A DNA stretch of 64,000 nucleotides, taken from the NCBI GenBank assembly GCA_032191485.1, contig JAVDOI010000010.1, forward strand, positions 4,281,308 to 4,345,307, read 5' to 3'. The translations under genes and the position numbers were made by a program. The notes under the pieces are model-generated. The model did no database searches, was not told where the DNA came from, and saw nothing but the letters and a program-made list of their open reading frames with translations. Source of the DNA: Leptoclinus maculatus. Its lineage: Eukaryota > Chordata > Actinopteri > Perciformes > Stichaeidae. Of the stretch, positions 47,400 to 58,718 are shown one piece after another (the first letter of the stretch is position 1; the number at the start of each line of letters is the position of its first letter).

Positions 47400-49194
47400 G
47401 TAATGTTTGTGATTGCTCAATCTCAGACATTTCTTAATCAAGTGTTCGACACCTTCTTTGAGGCACATAGAGAGCACTGACACCCCCAGGCTTCCCCGAA
47501 ACACAGACCCACTGCACAGCCCCCCCCCCCACCTCTGGAAGCAGGATTTCAATTACATGGCTGAGTGGTGCCTTTCTAACCCAACAAAAGACAGATCCGG
47601 CTGGTTGGGATGGAAACATGGTCAGGGGGGGGTGAGACAGAGCCGGGGGGACAGGAGACACACTCATACACACACACTCACAAAGCCAAACATATATACG
47701 TGAATATTCACACAAACACACAGAGGTGGTAAGGAGGTTTGTGCTTCACCCCTCCTGATCATGACGACTCATGGATGTTTGCCTGGTCTCTACCCGGTCA
47801 CACTTAGACTGTCAGTCAGTCGGTACCAGGACGTTGACTACAGATGGTAAGTAAGAGACTTCTTATGCTCAATTGTGCCATTTCATGTCTTTGCATTCCT
47901 TAACCTTGAGATAATAAGGCTGTAGAAGATGTTGGGCACCTGTTGTGCTCTTCACTGCCTATATGCAGGACATGAGGTTGGGCTTCATTATGGTACTTTG
48001 TTGTCGAGTATAATGCGCAGTGTTGCATGCAGCTGCGGAAACAAACTGTGCGAGTCAAGTGTGTGTGTGTGATGTGAATAAAAAGGAGGCTCAGGCCGGC
48101 TGCTGTAATGAAATCACTTTAAGGCGAGAACGTTGATATTGGTGCCAGACAACTTGCTAAACCTGCTCTAAGGAACATTGTGTTTTTTTTCTTTAACTTT
48201 CCCTTGCAAAGAGTTAATTACATTTTTTTTTTTAACTGTAAGCCTTCGTTTAAAAAGAAACATAAGAGTCCACGAGATGTATGTAAGAGGTCTTGAGATA
48301 TTTCTGGATTTTCTTCTTCAAAACAATATTCTGCTGTAGAACATTATACTATTTTTCCCTCAAAACTTTGCTGAATTTCTACACTTTAAGTGGACCTTGC
48401 ACTTTCACTGTTTGCAACTGCGACAGGGAGCAGACATTGCTTCGTATTTAACACACAAAACAGGTTGGAAACTATTGATCATACCAGTAGCTCTCAAATT
48501 ATAGTTGTAACTTAGCTTAAAACTTAAGATAATTGTTATATTTTAACATTACTTTCACCCCTAATTTACATCCATCGCCAGAATATTTAGCAAAACACCT
48601 CCTACAACTGTTTAACTCCTCCCTCACACTATACATGTTAATTCCACAGCTGATGTGTGGGGGCTGATTTAATCCAAAAATTTAATATTTAGGAAATACA
48701 CATTACTGGACTGGAAGTTCTTGAACCAGAGCGCCCCGGGGACAGCTGCGCACATCGCACTGAACACCAGATGAGGACATGAGGACATTCAGTTGCTCTC
48801 CACACAGACTGTTTACCTGCTTTCAACCAAAGCCCGCTCCAACATTATTGGTCCATGCTACTCGGACTACAAACGGAAACCAAAGCGCTTCCGATGTTTC
48901 TTTCCGATTCAAATAGATCTTGTAGTTGCAGAGATACACTCAATTCATTTTGGGTATATCATTTTCGAGCAGGGGCCTGAGCCAGAGGCCTAGAGGTTAA
49001 TAATGAGGACACATTTCCTGTAACTGAAAACATCCTGGTGAATTGTGTCGCACCATTCTGGAACCTAAATAATTACATGCAAACATAATAAAGCGACATC
49101 TGACCTTGGTCTCATACACACCTGTGGCACAAGATGCCTGTTTGTCTGACTGTTTGTCATTGCTGAGTTCCACATATATTTTCAGTTTTACACC
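47400..49194. other. chrng-scramblase intergenic region and possible first exon
   Basis: No complete gene. A GTAAGT donor at 47847 follows 'gactacagatg'; joined to the acceptor at 49185 it would place ATG at 47844 in frame with the scramblase (adding four residues, MFYT), with a stop codon just upstream. That makes 47780-47846 a candidate first exon. Sequence at about 48780-48970 (ccaaagcccgctccaacattattggtcc...) has the feel of a dispersed repeat, family unknown. Confidence 0.35.
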
Positions 49195-52100
49195 ATGTCA
49201 GTAGTGACCAATCAGCCTCTTCCCTTTGGACAACTGGAGCGAGAGAAGCACATCCAGATGATCTTCAGAGCTTTCCACAACAGCTGTGGGCCTTCATGCG
49301 AGTGCCACACTCAGTCACTTGGACCAAAAGAACAGCAAAATCCTCATGACTGGGAATCTGATGAGCAACTGCCCGGTCTGGCTCCTGAGAGGAAGATGGA
49401 GAACGGCTACACTCAGCCACCAGGTGAAGTGAGCAGTCCAGGAGCGGAGGAGCAGTGCCATGGAGGCGCAGCAGGATCCCACTTTATGTCTGCGCTGGAA
49501 ACAGTCAGTCAAATACATATCACTGCCAGACCAGAGCTGCAAGGCGAGTATGAGGGATTACGTTTGTGTATTTGTGTGTAAAAGGGAACTCTTGCAGTGC
49601 AGAGATTTGTCCGTTTTAAAAAACTGATGCTTCGTCATTGTAGGTCCACAGTGTGTTCCTCAGAGGATCTACAGCATCGCCACAGGAAGCAGCAGGTCAC
49701 AGTTACTTGTGGCTGTGGAAGGTACTGGTCGCTGTTCAGCTACGTGTCCTATCTGAGAACATTCATATCCATCTTTCATAAAGAGAGAGTGAGCTATAGT
49801 GTTTTTTCAATGTATTCTCAGTCTCTCCTTGATCTCTTCCTCTTGCCAGAGAGTTCCTGTGTTTGCCTCCAGTGTTGCGGTCCTGCTCGGGCCTGTTCCT
49901 TGCAGGGCTTTGACTGTCAGGGCCGGCAGGTTTTTTATTTTGAAAGGCCTCTCAGGGTGGACGCCTGCTGCCTCGGCTGCTGCCTGATGGAGATGAGGGC
50001 CTACACGCCTCAAAAACATCTAATTGGCACTGTATGTCAGAGGTAGGATCGTCTCAACTCCGTTTTTATTGCCCTCGTCTAGCTTGAACAGTGGTGAAAA
50101 GTAGACGAGAAAGCACATGTTAGCATTTAGCATGTTAGCCTGACCCCGCGTGCCCCCACTGTAGGCAGCCTGTAAGCGCTCTGGCCAGGTGGTGCATTAA
50201 GAAAGACGCGACCATGCCGAGGTAAACTGCTGATTGCAGCCACGCCCCATATGTGATCTTAATTGGATCATGCTGGAAGCGCTCGAGCCGGCGCGTGAGC
50301 GCAAACATTTGTAGGGTGTCATCTCCTGAGTGACATCACTGTTGACTTGTGAACGCAGAGCTCTGCCCTCTTGTGGCCGCAGAAACACCTGCAGCTTCTT
50401 CTTCTCTGCTGCTGCTGCTGATTCATCTCCTTTCTTCTGCTCATTCTCACGCAGTTTATCAGGACTTTTTATGTGACTTGTGTTTTTACTTTTTAAACTT
50501 GAAATATAGTGCAACACTTGTGATAAATAGTATGCTACTCAAGTAAAAATATAATTACACAAAGAAAAGTACTCAAATTACTCTATTAATTAAAAAATAG
50601 TCCCATATACATAAAAACTATTGACATTTCTGTGGGTTAACCAAAGATGTTAATAACGTTTTTATGGACAGTGATGTTGCCGTTACATTTTTAAATGTAA
50701 TCTCAGTTTTATTTGTCATTTGGGTGAATTAACCCTTTGACCCCTACCATCAGAATACTGTACCAGCAATCTTGATACTTCACATTCTCAGAATGAACAG
50801 CTTGTCATGTGAGCCTTTTTCCATGTCACTCCCAGCCTCTGGCCACCCTGAACCACTGTAGATGCCCTGGCCCGTCTGTAAATAGCCGTGAGTGCTTTTA
50901 CTGTTCCACTCAGCCGGGGTGTAGTCTAAACCTGGGAGACTTAATGCACAAAACAGCTGCTTGCACAGAGACACATCTACAGAGCTGCCCTGTGCTGGGA
51001 AGGAATGTGGCATCCTTCCTCATGGGAGTGTTGGCTGATGGGAGAAATGGAAACAAGTCTCTTGTAGTCAAACCAAAATACTTCCGTCTTCATTTGGCCT
51101 AAATCTGACTCCGGGGTTAGCTGGGGTGCCTTTGTGTGTCAAATTTAGAGTTTTCAAGAAGCAACACTCGATGAACTTGACCCCAATTAAGACTAATCTG
51201 GCAGAGGTTTCGAGGTGACCAGATACTTTATAAATATTCTCTCAGCTGTGCTTGAATAAAGCATGCCCCAGTTTGAACCCTTGTGGCACCAAGCAAACAA
51301 TGGTTTTTGGTGCTTCAGAATCATGACAGCTGAAAATGTGATCAACCAAGCATCAAGGCCGGGCTGTGCCAGTGTGTGAAGTACTGGCCAGTGCGTCTCC
51401 CAGGTTGCTTAATGCATGATTACGTGAGGAAATGATTTTGTGTGATGGCCGACTGTGTTTTCAGGTGGAGCATGTTCACCCCTCTCCTGGAAGTGCGTGG
51501 GTCAGAAGGAGAATCGGCCATCAGAATCCAGGGCTCCTGCTGTCCATACCGCTGCTTCTCCAACCAGCAATTCCAGGTAGATGCATCTAAGCAACGCAAA
51601 ATAATGTAATAATGTGTTTCTACGAGTGTGTTTCAATCAGTGTTTCTGGCTTTTGTTCATACACCAGATTGTCTCCGACATTGGTGAGACAATGGGCACA
51701 ATATGGAAGAAATGGCCCGGCTTCAATGTGGAACACAACATGGACCATGAACATTTTGGGTTGGAGGGTGAGAATGATTTTTTAATTCTTGATGAAGTGG
51801 TCCCAAAACTTCTCCCGACATTGTCCAAAGATCAAAACAAAGCAGAGTTGAACTGGATGTAATTAACAATGATGAGAACATGACATTTGACTTTTCACTT
51901 AGCTTTAGTGCAAATGAAACGTAGCATGTGAACATTGAGGGTTTCTCAAATTCTCTGTAATCATGACACCGCATAGTTTGGAACCACTGTTGTAACGCAT
52001 TGCAAATCTAATTTTAATGTCACTTTTCCAGTGCCACTGAATATGGAATCACATACTAAACTGCTGCTGCTGGCGGCCACGTTCTTGTTGGTAAGTATGT

Positions 52101-52363
52101 GAATTTCTATTATCACGCTCGCTCCTGTGTTTTGTTGTGTTAAAATAGGCCAAAAGAGACAGCAGAGGTATAAATAGTGAAACTAAAGATGGCTAATCCC
52201 ATTTAGCTGCTTCAGTTTCAGGGTTGTGGTGTTGTGTGCTTCTGTCATCGTTTACTGGATTACTTAATGTCTGCTGTGAAAAAAGGGCTACATAATTAAA
52301 TCCCCTCACTGATCAACTCATCTGTTTTCTCTACAGAATTATATGTTCTTTGAAATGAGCTGA
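49195..52363 (+). CDS. Phospholipid scramblase family protein
   Basis: Coding exons: 49195-49543, 49644-49721, 49850-50042, 51465-51576, 51668-51767, 52032-52090 and 52337-52363; 305 aa. PLSCR proteins are palmitoylated, single-pass beta-barrel proteins linked to Ca2+-dependent lipid scrambling. Family marks: RQVFYFERPLRVDACCLGCCL (Cys-rich palmitoylation-type cluster), QRWSMFTPLLEV, ESAIRIQGSCC, a WKKWPGFNVE segment, and a C-terminal hydrophobic helix (KLLLLAATFLLNYMFFEMS) that ends the protein. The N-terminal 116 residues, all from one exon, are acidic and polar rather than the proline-rich PPxY region of PLSCR1. The segment at the usual Ca2+-binding loop (NMDHEHFGLEVPLNM) differs from the classic acidic motif. 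The first intron uses a GC donor. Which PLSCR paralogue it is cannot be decided here. Confidence 0.88.
50043..51464. other. Scramblase intron 3
   Basis: A 1.4-kb intron. A fragment of the 'actcaagtaaaa' MITE family is at about 50520-50600. Nothing else is recognised. Confidence 0.5.
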
Positions 52364-52522
52364 TCAATGAAAAGGATCAATCGAGGGTAAACCGGACATC
52401 GGTGAAAGTGGTCTACAAAAATGAGGCGCACCCGCCGAGTCAGTGCACGGTACAAGAAACTGCATCATTGAATTGTATTTGTAAGACAACCATTGAAACG
52501 TCGGTCACAACTTCAATTTATG

Positions 52523-52528
52523 GAATAA
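52523..52528 (+). terminator. Scramblase polyadenylation signal
   Basis: AATAAA 160 nt after the stop codon; it faces the eif4e2 signal 42 bp away. Confidence 0.7.
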
Positions 52529-52570
52529 AATGACATGAAACCAGCTTTAGCAGCAGATGCATATTTGACA

Positions 52571-52576
52571 TTTATT
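52571..52576 (-). terminator. eif4e2: eif4e2 polyadenylation signal
   Basis: AATAAA on the minus strand, giving a 3' UTR of about 1.2 kb. It is the only good hexamer before the scramblase gene begins on the opposite strand. Confidence 0.6.
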
Positions 52577-53812
52577 GCTATAATCCATCAGGTGTAGATC
52601 CAACAGTGTCTCTTCACTGCTGACGCACACCTGCACCCATCATCGAACCACCAAACGCGGGCAGCATTACAGTTTTTCAACAAACTATAGGCGCTTTCTT
52701 GACTTGATTCCAAAAAAATGCTCCCAAGGAATTGATAGAAACTGTAACAGACCCTGACACGTGGGCCCAGTCTCATTTTTTTTTTTTAATACAAAATGGC
52801 AAAAGGAGTGACGGTCAGTGTTTCAGGACTCCTACACACATTTGTTGAGGACATTAAAGCAGAGCCCATCCCTTGGATTCTTTCAAGGCGGGATGAAGAC
52901 AAAAACAGACAGAAGGGGAAACTGGTTCAGGGTCAGGCTCGAGGCCAGGCACAGTGATTTAGGCAGCTTGGCAGTCCATTCTTAAGATGCCAGTTATACA
53001 AACTTCTGCCCAACACAGGATGGTCCTCATCCTTTGGGATTCAACTTCCAAGTCAGAGATGGAGAATCATTGCGGATCCAGTAAAGTGATCTTTGAAGTG
53101 GACTGTATTTACAAACATATCGTACACAATAACAGTTCGCATTCTAGTTCGAAATGACCAGAGAAATTGTAGTTAAAATACAGCACTGTAATAAAATAAC
53201 ATCTACCTGCCACCCCGCTTGAGTCCCAATAAAACAGATTAACAGAGATTAATTTGAAACAGCAGGTGGGATGTGATGTTAAGCAATAAAATCAGATGTA
53301 GTACTATAACAGATTGGTCTTGTTGTATTTTGTCAAGTACACTTTGTCAACAGCTAGTAAACCAGATCAGCAAACACCAGTCACATGGCCTCCCTCTGGT
53401 GGCAAGTTGACAGATGTTACATCCTGCATTAAAAAAATAAAATGAAATTGGAGGCTTTGTTCTTCTCTGGTTGATTAAAAATAACGCATATTTCCCCTCT
53501 TCGGCTTGGTTCAGTGTTCCGTGACAGGCTTCTCCGTTCATTTCCAATTTGACGCAAAGAAGGAATGGTGGTGTTCTGGCCTCTGTTCCTGACTTTTGCT
53601 CCGTCTTCATGTTGCACAGTGCCAATTCACGTAGAAGTATCCTTCCCTGGACTCGTCATCCTCCAGCACATCACATATACACACACACCTACGCACCACG
53701 AACAGAGACAAACGACATTAGCGAGAGACAAAGTACACGAGAGACGGCTGATTTCGCTCCGAACCAATGTAGCAACAGTTCTTACTCTTGCAGAGGTGGT
53801 CTGTGTGAGAGG

Positions 53813-56800
53813 CTAAAGTCCACCACTAGGATTCACCAGTCCATGGAAGTCTTCCCATGCTCTGCCAACAAAGGATGCAGCACATCATCATTCAAAATAA
53901 ACAAACCGTTTGGATATTTAGGTCTTTTCAAGAAGAGGATCACAACTATAATCCTGACACTAATGAATTGAGATCAAAAGCACGTGAAACATGGTGGAGT
54001 TACAGACAAGGTTGTATTTTACTTGATTGTCTTTTCATAACATACACCAACAAATAATAGAGCTGTGTGTCTTGTAATGACGGCATTTTATTAGTAAATC
54101 ATAATTGCCAAAGAAAAGCAATTATACTCCAAAGTAACGCTGCAACTAACATTAATCTTCATCATCGGTTATATTGTTGACTTTTTAACTTAAATGTTTC
54201 ATTTACAGAATGTCAACAAAATCATTAGTTTCCAGAGCCCAACCAATAGTCCGAAACCAAAACAACATTTAAATTAGAAGCAGCGAATCTTCACATTTAA
54301 AACAGCTGGAACAAGAAATCACCACAATCTTCAGTCTTTGTGAGAAACATTAGCTCTCTTTTATATCATTGAAGCGAACACGAATGCATTATAGCAAGTA
54401 AGTAACTTGTAATCCCGACAGAAATGTGAGAATGTATACATCTATGTGAGAGAGAGAGAGAGAGAGAGAGAGAAAATAATTAAACGATGAGACATACATA
54501 CTTAATGCTGTCATTGTGAGTCTTGTACTCCATGATGGTGTTGGGGGGCAGGTTGAGGACTCTGCGCAGGGTGTCTCTGATACGGGCGGTGGTCGCCTGG
54601 TCGCCAGCGGTCTTGTTCCAAATGGAGATGATGTCCTCCTGGAGAAACGAAGCAGAGAAGGCATGTCTGAGTAAACCGAAGTAGGCAGTGTGCGTGACTG
54701 GGTACAACAGGCGCGCGTGTGTGTCCGATTGTGGGTTTACCTGGAAGCGTACCGACACCACGGCCCCACAGATCTCCTCTCCAACCATGAACTGCTCCCC
54801 GAGCATGGCCAGGATCAGGTTCTCCCAGCAACGAGATGCCAGGCCTTTCCTCAGACGGATGATCCACTTCCCACCCATCTTATTGGCATCGTCCTAAAAG
54901 CAAGAGGCAGGGTTTCAAAGAGGGCTTTTCATGTATAAAACCAAATAGATACGACTCATTACAAGATACGGTCTTAAGTGTACAAGATCGCAGTACTCAC
55001 CTCCCACATAGGTTTAATACCCTCCTTGAAGAGGTGGAAGTCACTGTGGCCTGTCAGATCACCGGGCCGGATCATGTGACTATAGAAACGCCAGAACTGC
55101 TCCACCTTGGGAAGGACGAAACAATGTTTGTATCAAAATGAGTGAGGATAAGCTCCCTCCATATCTACTGTATGCATCTATGAAATACCCAGTGGGAATT
55201 GGGGGGGTCCCCCTACCTACTGCTCCAGTGTTGTCCTGAAGTCTGAGACGGACCCAATGAACAGGATTTAATTTATGTAAAGGGGATCACCCAGGCTAGA
55301 CACTCTCTGTACACACCTCACCAAGGCTAATATGGTTAACAATAAGGCCACTCACACAACTACAACACTACAAAAAACACGGCACAGCTACGGCCTGCAA
55401 CAGAATCCTTACTCTTTCTAACCCGACACACACTTGGGTGTCGCTGTACAACATTTCACCTTATGCACAGCAGCAGCCGCTACATAATATCACAATGTAC
55501 TAACAGCACATAGGAGGATAGTCCAGGGGTCAAAAGATATTCTATCTTACCTTAAATAAAGGGAATGGACCAAAGAGGCCGGAAAATAATCCACTGCTTT
55601 TCAGGTTGTACAGGTTTATTTAAAACCACACATTTTCATTGCAGACTAAATGCAACAGCACCACCCATGTAAGAAGGCCTTACCAGAAACAACTGGGTAT
55701 TCAATATAAGTGGGAAAATTTCTGTATTCACAATAAAAAGACATTTTAGTGACAAATAATTGTTTTTAAAGATGTTTTGCTATTGAGGGTTTTTTATTCA
55801 GAGGGTCTCCCCTGTAGTTCGCACACTGGTATGCCCCATCTAAAAGGAGTCACGTGGAGCGACTTACCGAGGCGAAGCTGCCAATCTGTTTAATGTTCTG
55901 CTCGTAGCTCTGAGTACTGGCTGGTCTCCCTGGGGTGCGTCTGGAGTACCAGAAGGTGTAGTTGTATTGAAGAGGGTGCTCTCCTGCCCCTGGCAAAGCC
56001 ATCTGCAGAATATCAGAAAGTGACTGAGACATACAATTAACCTTAAAGCTGCAAACACACACACACACACCAGTCATTCTCTAATAGCTTTAATAATACC
56101 TTTTTCTTAGAGATGTTCTGGTCCTCGTCTTCAGTTTTTTCCTTCTCACCGTCTTTCGGTGAGCCTTGGTCCTGGTCGTGGTCTCCACTGTCATCATCTT
56201 TCAGACTGGAATTGATGGGACATTGATGGGCAGCAAAAACAAAAACGTTTGTGTCATGCACAGACTTCTTTTAAAGTAAGAATGACTTACAACTCTGTTG
56301 ACAAGTAATTAGGTACAACGTTACATGGCTTAATAAAATGCTGTCTAAAACAACAGAACGATAGGTCAGTTGTTGGTGTAAACAGGTTTGTGGTGCTGTT
56401 GAAGTGTGTTGTGTTTTAGTCAAAGGTAGTTATGATATTCAGTGTGCCCTCATTAGTACAACAATGTGAAACACTTAAAACATGTTGACTGTTTATGATG
56501 CACAAGTACACACCTGTACTTAATCTACTCTGCTCGTGAATGTCCTACGACACACGGTTAGCTGTCAGCCCGTACTTTAGGGCCATGGGAGTCTAGTTTG
56601 AACCGAGACTGCGCGCACGTCTCACCGCCTCTCAACAACTGCCACACCGAGGATTCAGGGCCTGTCCGCCTTCCGCAATGCTAAGCTACAGCTAACAACA
56701 GAGCACATCCCCATTTATACAATACTATGTACTCTTTGTTGTTACTTCCCTTCGTTTTAAACGCACTTGTGTGTGTATGCGTGTGTGTGTGTGTGTGGAC

Positions 56801-57008
56801 CTCGCTCTCATGGGGGTTTATACGCCTAACGTAGCACACAGAGCATGCAGGACCACGCAATTAAAGCTGACACACCTCTCTTTTTACACGCAGCCGCTTT
56901 CATTAGCGTTATTCTCCCACGTAAATGTACAGTCGCGACGGGGGCCCACTCTCTGGCAGATATCCCACATAAACTTTTGATTACTCACGCGTCAAATTTG
57001 TTGTTCAT
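53813..57008 (-). CDS. eif4e2: eIF4E type 2 cap-binding protein (4EHP)
   Basis: Coding exons in minus order: 57008-56989, 56205-56100, 56002-55868, 55105-55001, 54893-54741, 54638-54502 and 53861-53813; 234 aa, phases consistent. 4EHP binds the mRNA 5' cap but not eIF4G, and represses translation with GIGYF1/2, 4E-T and miRNA complexes. The sequence is almost identical to vertebrate EIF4E2: MNNKFDALKDDDSGDHDQ start, acidic/lysine-rich N terminus, HPLQYNYTFWYSRRTPGRP, EQFWRFYSHMIRPGDLTGHS, KPMWEDDANKMGGKWIIRLRKG, and WENLILAMLGEQFMVGEEICG. The final exon gives DSIKAWEDFHGLVNPSGGL and a stop, unlike the LFQNLWKPRLNVP end of the main human isoform. The 7-residue first coding exon is next to a CpG-rich promoter (about 57010-57110). 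An AG microsatellite lies in the last intron. Confidence 0.96.
54138..54330 (+). repeat. Degenerate interspersed element in eif4e2 intron
   Basis: Begins 'cgctgcaactaacattaatc', continues with 'aaaatcattagtttccagagccc' and 'cttcacatttaaaacagctgg', the same ordered words as the copy at 11646-11960 and the fish element I recall. Confidence 0.5.
54447..54473. repeat. (AG)n microsatellite
   Basis: About 13 AG units in the last intron of eif4e2. Confidence 0.95.
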
Positions 57009-58718
57009 TATTTTCTAGGTAGGAAGCCTTTCGGAGTCCGACCAGTCTCCTAAATTCCGCAGGAACAGTAGCGCGCACAGCAGACCCACGTGCACGCGCA
57101 CGCAGTGTATTGGTCGTTGTGATGAACGTGGGGGTGACATATAGCTTTCCTCGGTTTTTGACCTAATTAATTCATTTATACTCACTGGAAATCCAAATAT
57201 ACACAAATATAAAGCCAAAATCACATACAAAAAATATGGGACATATCAGCAACAACTTATCTTTTAACATTTTATTCATCATGTCTAACTCCCAACCATA
57301 ATAAATACACATCACTGTACCACTCTAATCAGTTAATTATAGCTTAGTATACATCTGTTAACACTGGGTCTAATGAATCATCAGAAAACCCTGTGACTTC
57401 GACACAGACATGGCTACGGGCAGGCAGACACATACGCAGCCTCAACACAACAAGGGCTGGCGGCCTCTTTTCATGAAGCGGCCTCCTCTGATGTGCCGCA
57501 TCCCTCGTTTCATCACTTCCATCCATCCACTTGTCATCTGTTCTTGCGGCAACTTCAAACCATGGCTCTGTTCAGGTCCAGGCAGAGCTGTGGACCGAGT
57601 CTGGGGGGACAAAAAGGGAGCTCTGGGGGGGGGGGGGGGGCGAGGATGGAGTCAGGAACAAAGTGGACTTCTTTGGGTCCAGCCTGGTGAGCATGTTTGG
57701 GAATGAGGACTGAAAAAGAAACTGTCTGTGTCTTGAGACAAACCATAGAGGCTAGGTAAGGAGTCGAGTGTTTGGGGGTGAGGGACGGGAGGATGGCTCT
57801 GGCATGGTATGGCACGTTATGGTGTGGTGTGGTTTGGTTGGCTCTGCTGTCAGAGACCAACCCCTTGCCCCTTGCCCCCTGTGCCTCTGTGAGGACCTTC
57901 ATGAGAGGACCCTTTGTTCCAGGCCGGCAGGCGTACCAGTGAGTGAATGAGCAAGAGCAGCGGCGGCCCTCTTCAATTGCGGCTGTTTGTTTACACCACC
58001 AAGTCCCGTCATACTTCATTAGCAGCCCAGCCCACCGACAACCTCTGATGTCCTAATCGCCGATGAGTGTGTGGCTGCCCATCAGCCCTGAGCCTCAGCG
58101 GTTCAGAATAAAGGGGTTTCCAGGATTCCCGACACACACATTCCCACTAAATCAGCCTGCCTGCCTTCTCAGCCACTAGTGGTACAAATACATACACATA
58201 CATGCACACACACACACACACACACACACAGCCTCCGTGGTGAGGGTGGATGGGAGAACTGGTTCTTTCATCATGGGCCAAGAGGCACCGGGAGGTGAGC
58301 CGACGTCAGTGGAGCAGCAACAGTCCCAGAGAACTAGCTTTGCATCACAGAGATGTGAGAGATCTGCCGCCCAGAAAGAGACAAAAGCAAGACAGAGCGA
58401 TTATTCAGTGCTGCCATCCTCCGAGCACAATCACACACTTTCAAATGTGGCTTTAAAAAGGTAGGATTCAGCTATAGATTGATTGAATGCTTTTGATTTA
58501 ATGGTTTGAATTTGTTGTCTATTAAATGTGCAGCATCCTTTAGCCATCTATGTGTCTATCTGTCATTGGGTGACTGATAAAGATTCTGCTGTATTGTAGA
58601 GTATATAGGTTGTGTTTTTACAGAGCCTGTAAATCACAATGATGAAGCACTTGGTGAAATAAAGAAGACTCATCAGCTAGTGTCGTCTTTCCCACATTTA
58701 GCGCTGCACAATAATAAG
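57009..58718. other. eif4e2 promoter and capn10 3' region
   Basis: 57009-57120 is CpG-rich (gtagcgcgcacagcag, cacgtgcacgcgcacgc) and is the likely eif4e2 promoter and 5' UTR. From there to the capn10 stop no exon is recognised; a G-run is at about 57627-57640. A minus-strand AATAAA at 57271-57276 could end capn10, implying a 1.4-kb 3' UTR, but nearer weak signals are possible. Confidence 0.4.
58205..58230. repeat. (CA)n microsatellite
   Basis: About 13 CA units in the capn10 3' flank. Confidence 0.95.

Noticed and set aside
57344..58019. Minus-strand frame of 154 aa between eif4e2 and capn10
   Set aside because: Low-complexity, crossing a poly-G/C run, without splice sites or family resemblance; more likely capn10 3' UTR or spacer.
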